This document shows, one piece after another, positions 6,994 through 15,045 of a stretch of DNA of 20,597 bases. The position numbers were made by a program, and so were the translations under genes. This stretch comes from Deltaproteobacteria bacterium (GTDB lineage: Bacteria; Desulfobacterota; Desulfobaccia; Desulfobaccales; 0-14-0-80-60-11). Every line of letters starts with the position of its first letter. The stretch's first letter is position 1. The notes beneath the pieces were generated by a model, which did not search any database, was not told where the DNA came from, and saw nothing but the letters and a program-made list of their open reading frames with translations. The stretch covers positions 1-20,597 of the forward strand of contig JAFDHU010000025.1 of NCBI GenBank assembly GCA_019308625.1. Direction: 5' to 3'.

Positions 6994-8430
6994 TTACTGT
7001 CCCGGTGCGGTGAAAAAAGTCCGGAAGGCCTTGAAGGTCATGTAGAGATCGGCCTTGCTGGCCACCTCAAAGGGCGAATGCATGGAGAGCAGCGGTGGAC
7101 CGCTGTCAATAATCTCAATGCCGTGCACCGCCAGATACTTGGCGATGGTGCCGCCGCCGCCTTCGTCCACCTTGCCCAGATGGGCCGCCTGCCAGATGAC
7201 GCCGGCCTCATTGAAGATCCGCCGCAGCCAAGCCAGGTACTCGGCGTTGGCGTCGTTGGCCATGTACTTGCCGCCGTGGCCGGTGAACTTGGTCAGGCAG
7301 ACGCCGTAGCCCAGCCGGGCGGCGTTGCGCTTCTCATGCACTTCGGGGTAGTCCGGGTCCAGGGCGCCGTTGACGTCGGCCGAGATGGCCCGGCTGGCCA
7401 TGAGCACCCGGCGGCGGGCCAGGGGACTGCCGCCGGCCTGCTCCAGCAGCAGCTCCACAATTTCCTCCAGCAGGCAGCTCTTGGCGCTGGTGTTGCCGTC
7501 GGAGCCCACCTCTTCCTTGTCATAGAACAGGGCCAAGCAGGTGTGCTCCGGGTCCTGCACCTTAAGGATGGCTTCCAGGGCAGGGTAGGCGCAGGAGCGG
7601 TCATCCTGGCCGTAGGCGGCCACCAGGCTGCGATCCCAGCCCACATCCCGGGCTGGCCCGGCGGGCACCACCTCCAGTTCGGCGGAGATCAGGTCCTCCT
7701 CTCGGATGCCGTAGTTGTCCTCCAGGTATTTCAGCAGACGCAGTTTGAAGCGCTCCTTGGTGTCCTTGTCGCCCAGGGGCAGGGACCCCACCAGGACGTT
7801 GAGCTTCTCCCCCTCAAAGGCCTCGGAGACCTTCTTTTCCATCTGGGTCTTGCGGGCCAGGTGGGGCAGGAGGTCCAGCACGGTGAACACCGGATCCTCA
7901 GGGTCTTCGCCTACCTTCAGCTCCACGGCACCGCCGTCGGCCTTGAGCACCACCCCGTGCAGGGCCAGGGGCCGGGCCAGCCACTGGTATTTCTTGATGC
8001 CGCCGTAATAGTGGGTCTTCAGAAACACCAGGTCCGTGTCTTCGTACAAGGGGTGTTGCTTGAGGTCCAGGCGGGGGGAATCAATGTGGGCCGCCACGAT
8101 GCGCAGGCCGTCGGTCAGCGGCCGGCGGCCCCGGACAATGAGGGCGATGACCTTGCCTTTGTAATTGTAGTAGCATCTGGGCCCGGACTCGCCGGCGGCC
8201 AGATTGACGAAACCCGCCTCCGTGGCCCGGCGTTGGATTTCCTTCACTGCCTCCCGCTCGGTCTTGGCCAGGTTGAGAAATTCCTTGTAGCCCTCGGCAT
8301 AGGCCAGGATGGCCTCCCGCTCCGCCTCATCCACCTGGTCCCACACCAGTTTGGGCGTCACCATGAGCCGCTCCCGCAGCTCTTCCAGTTTGTCCTTATC
8401 CAGCACCTCTTTACGGCTGACTTCACTCAC
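6994..8430 (-). CDS. M18-family (aspartyl-type) zinc aminopeptidase
   Basis: This cytoplasmic exopeptidase probably removes N-terminal residues from peptides using two zinc ions and forms large tetrahedral oligomers in studied relatives. The 478-residue product is the normal family length. Motifs run in order: AAHIDSPRLDLK (first zinc histidine, aspartate), HYYGGIKKYQW, GQDDRSCAY (bridging aspartate), YDKEEVGSDGN (catalytic and zinc glutamates), SADVNGALDPDY and PPLLSMHSPFEV (final zinc histidine). The start is GTG at 8430 with an excellent ribosome binding site, AGGGAGGA, 7 bases away. No ATG fits. No promoter with good boxes was found; a minus-strand TATAAA-like segment near 8495 is only suggestive. 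M18 membership is secure; substrate preference is not. Confidence 0.94.
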   Translation of the reverse strand: MSEVSRKEVLDKDKLEELRERLMVTPKLVWDQVDEAEREAILAYAEGYKEFLNLAKTEREAVKEIQRRATEAGFVNLAAGESGPRCYYNYKGKVIALIVRGRRPLTDGLRIVAAHIDSPRLDLKQHPLYEDTDLVFLKTHYYGGIKKYQWLARPLALHGVVLKADGGAVELKVGEDPEDPVFTVLDLLPHLARKTQMEKKVSEAFEGEKLNVLVGSLPLGDKDTKERFKLRLLKYLEDNYGIREEDLISAELEVVPAGPARDVGWDRSLVAAYGQDDRSCAYPALEAILKVQDPEHTCLALFYDKEEVGSDGNTSAKSCLLEEIVELLLEQAGGSPLARRRVLMASRAISADVNGALDPDYPEVHEKRNAARLGYGVCLTKFTGHGGKYMANDANAEYLAWLRRIFNEAGVIWQAAHLGKVDEGGGGTIAKYLAVHGIEIIDSGPPLLSMHSPFEVASKADLYMTFKAFRTFFTAPGQ

Positions 8431-8646
8431 GTATGATCCTCCCTGATATCTTGTGAAAACTTGATTTTCCTGCCAAAAGGGAAAAATTTGGATTTATAGA
8501 GTTTTTATCTTATCATGGATTCATCCCCTGTAACAACGAGCCCGCCATACCTTGGTCACCGGGGCCAGCCGGAGGTTTGGGTGGGGTGCCGGGGGAGGCC
8601 TGTCAGACCCGGCCAGTGGACCAAGCCTGGGAGCCGGGGCGTGTGC

Positions 8647-8675
8647 TTGACTTAACCCCGCATAATTAATAGATT
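8647..8675 (+). promoter_or_regulatory. Promoter of tRNA-Leu (possibly also tig-clpP-clpX-lon)
   Basis: TTGACT (8647-8652) and TAGATT (8670-8675) are separated by 17 bases, and an AT-rich segment leads into the tRNA at 8692. Transcription would start about 10 bases before the mature tRNA. No separate promoter for tig was found downstream, so read-through from here may express the protease block. Confidence 0.7.
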
Positions 8676-8691
8676 AAATATCGGCGATTTT

Positions 8692-8772
8692 GCGAGAGTG
8701 GCGGAATCTGGCAGACGCACTGGACTTAGGATCCAGCGGGTGACCGTGGGGGTTCGAGTCCCCCCTCTCGCA
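8692..8772 (+). tRNA. tRNA-Leu (anticodon TAG)
   Basis: The acceptor stem GCGAGAG pairs with CTCTCGC (8765-8771), with discriminator A8772. The anticodon stem CTGGA/TCCAG encloses the loop CTTAGGA, giving anticodon TAG (codon CTA). A class-II variable arm (CGG-GTGA-CCG) and a T-arm GGGGG/CCCCC are present. CCA is not encoded. A tRNA-Leu ahead of tig is a familiar arrangement in deltaproteobacteria. Confidence 0.95.
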
Positions 8773-8840
8773 CTCAGACAGACGTGAGAGTGACCCTCCA
8801 GAAAGGGGTACAGCCGTCCACCGGGTGGCTCCCGGGCGGA

Positions 8841-8926
8841 GGGCGGCTCTCGCTCGGTTCCCTGAGGGCGCCGTGCCGGAGCCGCCCCCAGCACCAACCG
8901 AGGTCGGGGACAACCCGGCTTTTTTT
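8841..8926 (+). terminator. Structured leader with intrinsic terminator between tRNA-Leu and tig
   Basis: A 9-base stem, GGGCGGCTC (8841-8849) with GAGCCGCCC (8879-8887), encloses a smaller CCC/GGG hairpin. It is followed by a terminator: GTCGGG (8903-8908), loop GACAA, CCCGGC (8914-8919), then seven T (8920-8926). The tig start lies 33 bases further on. This can end the tRNA transcript or act as an attenuator for the tig operon. Confidence 0.65.
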
Positions 8927-8958
8927 GGAAATACCACAACTTGAAAGAGCTGCCGCCA

Positions 8959-10224
8959 ATGACCGAAACCGCTATTCACGTGGAGATGGAGGACCTGGGG
9001 GAGGTCAGGCGCAAGCTGGCCATCACCGTCCCCAAGGAGGAAGTGAGCCAGGAAGTGGACCGGGCCTATCGGGCCTTGGGCAAACGGGCCAAGGTCAAAG
9101 GCTTCCGGCCCGGCAAGGTCCCCCGGGCTGTGCTGGAGCTATACTACAAAAAGCAGGTGGAGCAAGACGTCTCCGACGCCCTGGTGCGCCGCTCCCTGGA
9201 GCAGGCCCTGCAGGAAAAGAACTTAAACCCGGTGGGCATGAACTGGCCGGAGCCCATCCCCCCGGTAGTGGAAGGCCAGGACTACCGCTACGTGGTGGAA
9301 TTGGAAATCCCTCCCACTCTTACGGTGGACAACTATTTCGGTCTCACCCTCCATGATCCCGGGGCCGAGGTCCCGGAGGAGGCGGTGGAGGCCCGGCTGG
9401 AGGAAATCCGTCAGGCCAACGCGGTGCTGCAGCCCGTCTCCGAGCCCCGGCCGGTCAAAGAGGGGGATTACGTGCTCCTGGACTATCAGGGCTACTTCGC
9501 CGGCCAAGCCCTGGAGGAAGCCAAAGGGGAAAACATCTATCTGGAGGTGGCCGTGGACCTGCCCCAGGATTTCTTCAATCCCCTCATCGCCGGCAAGAAC
9601 GTGGAATTTGCCGTCAAAATCCACGACATCAAGGAGCTGGCGGTGCCCGACCTGGACGACGCCTTTGCCCAGAGCCTGGGCGGCAACTTCCAGACCCTGG
9701 CCGACTTGCGCGCCGCGGTGAGAGAGGATATCATTAAAGCCAAGGAACGGGAACGCCAGGCCAACCTGGAGCAGCAGGTTCTGGAGAAGTTGATCGCGGC
9801 CCATCCCTTTGAACTGCCCCCCTCCCTCCTGCGGCAGGAACAGGAAAGCCTGTTGCGGGAACAACTGGCCCACCTCCAGCAGTACAACATCAATTTTGAA
9901 GGGCTGGACTTCCAGAAGATGCTGGAGAACGTCAAGCCCAAAGCCGAGTTCCGGGTGCGCAGCCGCCTCCTGTTGGAGCAAATCGCGGTGCAGGAGGGCA
10001 TCACTGTAGAGGAAGCCGAAGTGGAGGAGGCCCTGCAACGTCGGGCCGAGGCCAGCGGCTGGACGCTGGCCCAGGTGCGGGAGTACTACCGGGAACACCG
10101 CCTCCTGGACCTCCTCAGGCGGCAGTTGCGGGACGAAAAAATTATGCAGCTGATCATAGACCGGGCCCACCTGGAGGCCGCGCCCCCGGAGGCCCGGCAG
10201 GAGAGCGAACAAACATGCAGTTGA
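8959..10224 (+). CDS. tig: Trigger factor, with FKBP/PPIase domain shortened by about 25 residues
   Basis: This is a ribosome-bound chaperone that meets nascent chains at the exit tunnel. The ribosome-binding domain carries the signature GFRPGKVP (about residues 48-55). The C-terminal helical chaperone arms (about 240-410) look complete. The central PPIase domain starts normally (EGDYVLLDYQGYFAGQ) but jumps at 9541-9552 from IYLEV straight to AVDLPQDFF. It lacks the stretch that carries the IPGFE and GM..GE motifs in homologues such as Geobacter and E. coli. The loss is in frame, so the protein remains open. The ATG at 8959 is chosen because homologues begin there; a TTG at 8941 is less likely. 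The end overlaps clpP by 10 bases. The deletion may be real or a sequence error (see findings). Confidence 0.92.
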   Translation: MTETAIHVEMEDLGEVRRKLAITVPKEEVSQEVDRAYRALGKRAKVKGFRPGKVPRAVLELYYKKQVEQDVSDALVRRSLEQALQEKNLNPVGMNWPEPIPPVVEGQDYRYVVELEIPPTLTVDNYFGLTLHDPGAEVPEEAVEARLEEIRQANAVLQPVSEPRPVKEGDYVLLDYQGYFAGQALEEAKGENIYLEVAVDLPQDFFNPLIAGKNVEFAVKIHDIKELAVPDLDDAFAQSLGGNFQTLADLRAAVREDIIKAKERERQANLEQQVLEKLIAAHPFELPPSLLRQEQESLLREQLAHLQQYNINFEGLDFQKMLENVKPKAEFRVRSRLLLEQIAVQEGITVEEAEVEEALQRRAEASGWTLAQVREYYREHRLLDLLRRQLRDEKIMQLIIDRAHLEAAPPEARQESEQTCS

Positions 10225-10814
10225 TTCCCATAGTGGTGGAACAATCAAGCCGCGGTGAGCGGGCTTACGACATCTACTCCCGGCTCCTGAAGGACCGGAT
10301 TATATTCCTGGGCACCACCATCACCGATGAGATCGCCAATCTCATCATTGCCCAGCTCCTGTTTTTGGAAGCCGAGGACTCGGAGCGGGAAATCCACTTT
10401 TACATCAACTCCCCCGGCGGTCTGGTCACCGCCGGCCTGGCCATCTACGACACCATGCAGTACATCCGCCCGCCGGTGGCCACCTACTGCATGGGCCAGG
10501 CGGCCAGCATGGGGGCCTTGCTTCTGGCGGCCGGGGAAAAAGGCAAGCGCTTCGCCCTGCCCCACGCCCGCATTCTGCTCCACCAGGTGATGGGCGGGTT
10601 TTCCGGCCAGGCCACCGATGTGGACATCCAGGCCAAAGAAATTCTGCGCCTGCGGGAGGAGTTGAACCAGATACTGGCCCTGCACACCGGCCAGCCCCTG
10701 GAGCGCATCCAGCGGGACACCGACCGGGATTTCTACATGACTGGCCTTCAGGCCAAGGAATATGGTATTGTGGACGAAGTCATCGCCCATCGGGATGTGG
10801 TCTCCCGGTCCTGA
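10215..10814 (+). CDS. clpP: ATP-dependent Clp protease proteolytic subunit ClpP
   Basis: ClpP is a serine protease forming a double-heptameric chamber that degrades substrates fed by ClpX. The 199-residue product contains the full catalytic triad: S98 (GQAASMG), H123 (ILLHQ) and D172 (TDRDF). It also has the YINSPGG oxyanion loop, INSPGGLVTAG, and the C-terminal KEYGIVDEVI. It begins at ATG 10215 inside the last codons of tig, with AGGAG upstream, indicating translational coupling. The gene shows no gaps. ClpX follows after 262 bases and a probable promoter. Confidence 0.97.
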   Translation: MQLIPIVVEQSSRGERAYDIYSRLLKDRIIFLGTTITDEIANLIIAQLLFLEAEDSEREIHFYINSPGGLVTAGLAIYDTMQYIRPPVATYCMGQAASMGALLLAAGEKGKRFALPHARILLHQVMGGFSGQATDVDIQAKEILRLREELNQILALHTGQPLERIQRDTDRDFYMTGLQAKEYGIVDEVIAHRDVVSRS

Positions 10815-10948
10815 CCTGAAAGGGAGGGCCAAGCTGTCCCTAAAGGTTATGGTCACCGCCCCGGATGCCGATATCTAGACAGGAACCGTGGCAAGGAATT
10901 TGCACTGCGTTCAGTGGCAGAATGGATTTGGGGGAGCGCAGCAGGTAC

Positions 10949-10977
10949 TGGATTTCCAGGACCGGCGAATTTATAAT
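10949..10977 (+). promoter_or_regulatory. Candidate promoter of clpX
   Basis: A perfect TATAAT (10972-10977) in an AT-rich patch has TGGATT (10949-10954, 3 of 6 matches) 17 bases upstream. It lies within the 262-base clpP-clpX gap, which has no credible gene, and would give clpX (and lon) a promoter independent of tig. Confidence 0.45.
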
Positions 10978-11076
10978 TAAATTAGCAACTGAACGCACAT
11001 CCGACTTTACCGAAGCAACAACCAAACCCGCCCGCGCCTGGCAAAGGCGGCCCGGGTTTGTGGAGGTCAATCAATT

Positions 11077-12360
11077 ATGAGCAAACGCGGCACTGACCGA
11101 GGCGGCGACCTGCTCTGTTCCTTTTGTGGCAAGAGCCAGAGTGAAGTGAAGAAGCTCATCGCCGGCCCTGGCGTCTATATCTGCGATGAGTGCATTGAGT
11201 TGTGCAATGACATCATCGCCGAGGAATATGAAAAGGAGGAGGCCAAACTCTCCCGGCTCTCCATTCCGGAGCCCGCGGCCATCAAAAAAGAGATAGACGA
11301 ATACGTCATCGGCCAGGAGCGGGCCAAAAAGATTCTCTCCGTTGCCGTCTATAATCACTACAAGCGCATCAGCTCCCGGGTGAACATGGACGGCGTGGAA
11401 CTCCAGAAGAGCAACATCCTGCTGGTGGGACCCACCGGCTGCGGCAAGACGCTTTTGGCCCAGACTTTGGCCAAAATCCTGAACGTCCCGTTTACCATTG
11501 CGGACGCCACCACCCTGACCGAGGCCGGGTACGTGGGCGAGGATGTGGAAAACATCATCCTCAACCTGCTGCAGGTGGCGGACTACGACGTGGAGAAGGC
11601 CTCCCGGGGCATTGTCTATATCGACGAAGTGGACAAGATCGCCCGCAAGAGCGACAGCCCCTCCATCACCCGGGACGTCTCCGGCGAAGGCGTGCAGCAG
11701 GCCTTGCTGAAAATCATTGAAGGCACTATGGCCAGCGTGCCCCCCAAGGGCGGCCGCAAGCACCCCCAGCAGGAGTTCATCAAGGTGGACACCACCAACA
11801 TCCTGTTCATCTGCGGGGGTGCCTTCAACGGGCTGGAGGACATCATCGGCGCCCGCATCGGCCGGAAGTCCATGGGGTTCGGCGCTGACATCAAAAGCAA
11901 GCGTCATCTTCCCCTGGGGGAAATTCTCGCCCAGGTGCAGCCCCAGGATTTGCTTAAATTTGGTCTGATTCCGGAATTTGTGGGCCGCCTGCCGGTGATC
12001 GCCACCCTGGACGAACTGGACGAAGAGGCCCTGGTGCGCATCCTGACTGAGCCCAAAAACGCCCTGGTCAAGCAGTTTCAGAAGCTCCTGGAGATGGACC
12101 AGGTGAAGCTGACCTTTACCCATGACGCCCTGGTGGCCGTGGCCAAAGAAGCCCTGAAGCGCAAGTCCGGGGCCCGGGGCCTCAGGGCCATCCTGGAGGA
12201 CGCCATGCTGGACCTGATGTATGAGCTGCCCTCCCTGAAAAATGTCCAGGAGTGCATCATCAACGCGGACTTTATCTTGAAGCACGCGGCTCCCATACTC
12301 AAATATCGCGCTCCGGAAGAAGTGGCCTGGGAGAAACCAGGCATGGTGGTGGAGAAATGA
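11077..12360 (+). CDS. clpX: ATP-dependent Clp protease ATP-binding subunit ClpX
   Basis: This AAA+ unfoldase recognises tagged or damaged proteins and threads them into ClpP. The 427-residue product is full length. It has an N-terminal zinc-binding domain (C14, C17, C36, C39), Walker A GPTGCGKT (118-125), Walker B IVYIDEVDK, and the pore loop GYVGEDV. The IGR-type ClpP-docking loop appears as GARIGRKSMGFGA, and sensor 2 is GARGLRAI. The start ATG at 11077 has GGAGGT (11062-11067) 9 bases upstream. The stop overlaps the lon start (ATGA), as in a coupled operon. The gene shows no gaps. Confidence 0.97.
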   Translation: MSKRGTDRGGDLLCSFCGKSQSEVKKLIAGPGVYICDECIELCNDIIAEEYEKEEAKLSRLSIPEPAAIKKEIDEYVIGQERAKKILSVAVYNHYKRISSRVNMDGVELQKSNILLVGPTGCGKTLLAQTLAKILNVPFTIADATTLTEAGYVGEDVENIILNLLQVADYDVEKASRGIVYIDEVDKIARKSDSPSITRDVSGEGVQQALLKIIEGTMASVPPKGGRKHPQQEFIKVDTTNILFICGGAFNGLEDIIGARIGRKSMGFGADIKSKRHLPLGEILAQVQPQDLLKFGLIPEFVGRLPVIATLDELDEEALVRILTEPKNALVKQFQKLLEMDQVKLTFTHDALVAVAKEALKRKSGARGLRAILEDAMLDLMYELPSLKNVQECIINADFILKHAAPILKYRAPEEVAWEKPGMVVEK

Positions 12361-12728
12361 TCTTTCGTATCAATCGACGCAGCGACGAATACGGCACCAA
12401 GCGGGTACAGACCGTTCCCCTGCTGCCCTTGCGGGACATCGTGGTCTTCCCCCATATGGTGGCCCCCCTGTTCATCGGGCGGGAAAAGTCCATCGCGGCC
12501 CTGGAGTATGCCATGGGCCAGGAAAAATACGTGCTCCTCTGCACCCAGAAGGACGCCCGCCGGGATGACCCCAAGGAGGCAGAAATATACCGGATCGGTA
12601 CCCTGGGGGCCATTCTGCAGATGCTGCGCCTGCCCGACGGCACGGTAAAAGCCCTGATTGAAGGCAAATACCGGGCAATTTTCCGCCGAACTGGAGGCCC
12701 TGCGCCGCTCCGCGGTGGAGGCCTTTGA
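12357..12728 (+). CDS. lon: Lon N-terminal substrate-binding domain fragment
   Basis: This frame opens with ATG at 12357, overlapping the clpX stop (ATGA). It gives MIFRINRRSDEYG, then the family signature VPLLPLRDIVVFPHMVAPLFIGREKSI and QEKYVLLCTQKDARRDDP. After IEGKYRA (about 12678) the frame departs from Lon and ends in unrelated residues at the TGA of 12726-12728. Only the first about 107 residues are authentic. The upstream open part of this frame (12252-12356) lies inside clpX and is not coding. Confidence 0.7.
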   Translation: MIFRINRRSDEYGTKRVQTVPLLPLRDIVVFPHMVAPLFIGREKSIAALEYAMGQEKYVLLCTQKDARRDDPKEAEIYRIGTLGAILQMLRLPDGTVKALIEGKYRAIFRRTGGPAPLRGGGL

Positions 12729-12947
12729 AACTTACTGCAAGCTCAACAAAAAGGTACCTCAGGAGGCCCTCCAGGCCGTGGTGAACATGGAGGACCCCGG
12801 CCGCCTGGCGGACACCATCGGGACCCATCTGGCCGTCAAGACCGAGGAAAAGCAGCGGCTCCTGGAAACCCTGGACCCCTTAACGCGCCTGGAGAAAGTG
12901 CTCACTCTGGTGCACCAGGAAAACGAAGTCCTCACCTGAACGAGCAG

Positions 12948-14675
12948 ATGCGGGCCATCCAGAAAGAAATGGGCGAAAAGGAGGACATGAAAGGGGAGAT
13001 CCAGGAGCTGGAGCGCCGCCTGCGCAAAAAGAAAATGAGCGCCGAGGCCTATGCCAAGGTGAAGCATGAAATCAAGAAGCTCAAGCTCATGAGCCCCATG
13101 TCCGCCGAGGCCACAGTGTCCCGCAACTATATTGACTGGCTGCTGTCCCTGCCTTGGTATGAGAAGACCAAGGACCGCTACGATATCCAGGAGGCCGCGG
13201 CCATTCTGGATGAAGACCACTACGGCCTGGAGAAACCCAAGGAGCGCATCCTGGAGCACCTGGCGGTCCAGGCACTGGTGAAAAAGATGAAAGGCCCCAT
13301 CCTCTGCTTTGTGGGGCCGCCGGGAGTGGGCAAGACCTCCCTGGCCAAATCCGTGGCCCGGGCCCTGGGGCGCAACTTTGTCCGCCTGTCCCTGGGCGGC
13401 GTCCGGGACGAAGCCGAAATCCGGGGCCACCGGCGCACCTATATCGGCGCCCTGCCTGGCAAAATCATCCAGTGTCTGCGTAAGGCCAGGACCAACAACC
13501 CGGTCTTCTGCCTGGACGAAGTGGACAAGATGAGCACCGACTTCCGGGGCGATCCTTCCGCAGCCCTGCTGGAAGTGCTGGACCCGGAGCAGAACTTCGC
13601 CTTCAACGACCATTACCTGGACTGCGACTACGACCTCTCCGAGGTCCTGTTCATTACCACGGCCAACAACCTGTACTCCATCCCGCCGCCCCTGCAGGAC
13701 CGCATGGAAATCATCCGCCTGCCGGGCTACACCGAGGTGGAGAAGCAGCACATCGCTGAGAAGTTCCTGATTCCCAAGCAGGCCAAGGCCAACGGCTTAA
13801 CCGAAGACAACATCCAGTTCTCGGAGAACGCCATCCTGACCATCATCCGCTACTACACCCGGGAGGCCGGGGTCAGGAATCTGGAGCGGGAGATTGCCGC
13901 CATCTGCCGCAAGGTGGCCCGGGAGGTGGCGGAGAAAGGCAGGGACCACAAGGTCCACATCACCAGCCAGTCCATCGCCAAGTACCTGGGGGTGCCCAAG
14001 TACCGCTATGGCCAAACGGAAGAAAAGGATGAAGTGGGCCTCACCAACGGCCTGGCCTGGACCGAGTTCGGAGGCGAGCTGCTTCAGACCGAGGTGGTGG
14101 TCCTGCCGGGCAGTGGCAAACTGCTTATCACCGGCAAGCTGGGCGAAGTGATGCAGGAATCGGCCCAGGCGGCTTTGTCGTATGTGCGCTCCATTGCTGA
14201 AATCATCGGCCTGCCCCGGGATTTCTACAAGGATGTGGACCTGCACGTTCATGTGCCTGAGGGGGCCATTCCCAAGGACGGGCCCTCCGCCGGCATCACC
14301 ATCGCCACCAGCATGGTGTCGGCCCTGACCCGGGTGCCGGTGAAGCGGGATGTGGCCATGACCGGGGAGATCACCCTGCGGGGCCGGGTCCTGCCCATCG
14401 GCGGCCTGAAGGAGAAAATCATCGCCGCCCACCGGCATCAGATCAAGACGGTGATCATCCCCCGGGACAACGAGAAGGACATCAAGGAGATTCCGGCCCG
14501 GATTCTGAAGGCGGTGGAACTGATCCCGGTGGACCACATGAACGAAGTTCTCAAACTGGCTCTGGTCCTGGAGGACCCGGACAACTTCTTCAAGCCGGTG
14601 CCGCCGCGGGTGCCTGCCGAGGCGGCCTATATGCCGGCGGATGAGCGCCCCACGCCCAAAATTCAGGCCCATTAA
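12948..14675 (+). CDS. lon: Lon AAA+ ATPase and serine protease domains (main fragment)
   Basis: The largest open piece (575 residues from ATG 12948) holds the catalytic machinery of ATP-dependent protease La, which degrades misfolded and regulatory proteins in the cytoplasm. It has a coiled coil up to KLKLMSPMSAEA, Walker A GPPGVGKTS, Walker B VFCLDEVDKM, sensor region DPEQNFAFNDHYL and DRMEIIRLPGYT. The protease domain contains the Ser-Lys dyad: serine in PKDGPSAG (codon 14286-14288) and lysine in GGLKEK (codon 14409-14411). The internal ATG would lack a proper ribosome binding site, so this is a gene-caller start rather than a natural one; authentic coding begins at 12936 or earlier. Confidence 0.85.
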   Translation: MRAIQKEMGEKEDMKGEIQELERRLRKKKMSAEAYAKVKHEIKKLKLMSPMSAEATVSRNYIDWLLSLPWYEKTKDRYDIQEAAAILDEDHYGLEKPKERILEHLAVQALVKKMKGPILCFVGPPGVGKTSLAKSVARALGRNFVRLSLGGVRDEAEIRGHRRTYIGALPGKIIQCLRKARTNNPVFCLDEVDKMSTDFRGDPSAALLEVLDPEQNFAFNDHYLDCDYDLSEVLFITTANNLYSIPPPLQDRMEIIRLPGYTEVEKQHIAEKFLIPKQAKANGLTEDNIQFSENAILTIIRYYTREAGVRNLEREIAAICRKVAREVAEKGRDHKVHITSQSIAKYLGVPKYRYGQTEEKDEVGLTNGLAWTEFGGELLQTEVVVLPGSGKLLITGKLGEVMQESAQAALSYVRSIAEIIGLPRDFYKDVDLHVHVPEGAIPKDGPSAGITIATSMVSALTRVPVKRDVAMTGEITLRGRVLPIGGLKEKIIAAHRHQIKTVIIPRDNEKDIKEIPARILKAVELIPVDHMNEVLKLALVLEDPDNFFKPVPPRVPAEAAYMPADERPTPKIQAH

Positions 14676-14679
14676 ACTG

Positions 14680-14775
14680 AAGTTCAAGGTTCAAAGTTCG
14701 GTTTTTAAGTCAAAACTCAGTCTAGCTGGAATTGCGGTGATGTATTCTGAACCTTGGACTTTCAACTTTGAACCC
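14680..14775. repeat. Inverted pair of 7-base repeat arrays after lon
   Basis: The left array (14680-14700) reads AAGTTCA, AGGTTCA, AAGTTCG and continues more loosely to about 14721. The right array (14748-14775) reads TGAACCT, TGGACTT, TCAACTT, TGAACCC. Both keep a 7-base period, and the right array is an imperfect reverse complement of the left. The pair starts 4 bases after the lon stop codon and ends 6 bases before tRNA-Asp, so it fills the whole gap. Confidence 0.75.
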
Positions 14776-14781
14776 AATCGC

Positions 14782-14858
14782 GGGGGCGTAGTTCAGATGG
14801 TGAGAACGCCGGCCTGTCACGCCGGAGGTCGCGAGTTCAAGTCTCGTCGTCCCCGCCA
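14782..14858 (+). tRNA. tRNA-Asp (anticodon GTC), first copy
   Basis: The acceptor stem GGGGGCG (14782-14788) pairs with CGTCCCC, followed by discriminator G and encoded CCA (14856-14858). The anticodon stem CCGGC/GCCGG encloses CTGTCAC, giving anticodon GTC. The T-arm is GCGAG/CTCGT. A GC hairpin (14875-14889) follows without a T-tract. No promoter was identified; the 7-base repeat array occupies the upstream position. Confidence 0.95.
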
Positions 14859-15003
14859 TCTCTGACTGCTGGGAGGCCGGCGCCCGGCCGCGCCTCCTTA
14901 ACCTTGCGGCCGCGGCCGCATCTCCCGGGCTGAGGTGGTCCGGCCACCGCAGCCGCAAACCCACAAAAGCCTCCCCACCCGCCTTCGGAAACGGGTTTTC
15001 TCC

Positions 15004-15033
15004 TTGACAGCACTACCGCTTATCGGTGAATAT
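15004..15033 (+). promoter_or_regulatory. Candidate promoter of tRNA-Val/tRNA-Asp
   Basis: A perfect -35 box TTGACA (15004-15009) is followed, 18 bases later, by GAATAT (15028-15033) in an AT-rich segment, 12 bases before tRNA-Val. The -10 box is weak, so the exact start is uncertain. Confidence 0.5.
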
Positions 15034-15045
15034 TTAAATTCGGGT

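Larger units (their letters stand above)
12357..14675 (+). pseudogene. lon: lon protease gene, broken in two places
   Basis: The full gene extent is readable, but the frame is broken twice. The first frame (12357-about 12680) encodes the N-terminal domain up to IEGKYRA. The protein then resumes in another frame at about 12680 with FSAELEALRR and runs through CKLNKKVP and NMEDPGRLADTI to HQENEVL (TGA at 12937-12939). It resumes in a third frame with LNEQMRAIQKEMGE from 12936. About 28 residues are missing at the first break, and about 23 at the second, where homologues read a VEK..I..RVKKQMEK-type helix. AAA+ and protease parts are complete. With the breaks the gene cannot yield full Lon. Sequence error is as likely as true inactivation. 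Confidence 0.88.

Noticed and set aside
7078..8436. Plus-strand open frame of 452 codons
   Set aside because: It is a complete antisense shadow of the M18 aminopeptidase, whose zinc motifs and ribosome binding site are secure.
8773..8930. Signal recognition particle or similar small RNA gene after tRNA-Leu
   Set aside because: The conserved SRP RNA core (GGAAGG..AGC loop) is not present; a structured leader with terminator explains the region.
8652..8939. Minus-strand open frames over tRNA-Leu and the tig leader
   Set aside because: They are the reverse complement of a tRNA and a terminator, a common false call.
10865..11080. Open frame of 71 codons between clpP and clpX
   Set aside because: It crosses the probable clpX promoter and its ribosome binding site, lacks its own ribosome binding site and has a composition unlike the neighbours.
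12252..12356. Upstream extension of the first lon frame
   Set aside because: It lies wholly inside clpX, and the ATG at 12357 overlapping the clpX stop is the normal coupled start.
14680..14775. CRISPR array
   Set aside because: The repeats are 7 bases long and contiguous, with no spacers of 30-40 bases and no cas genes.
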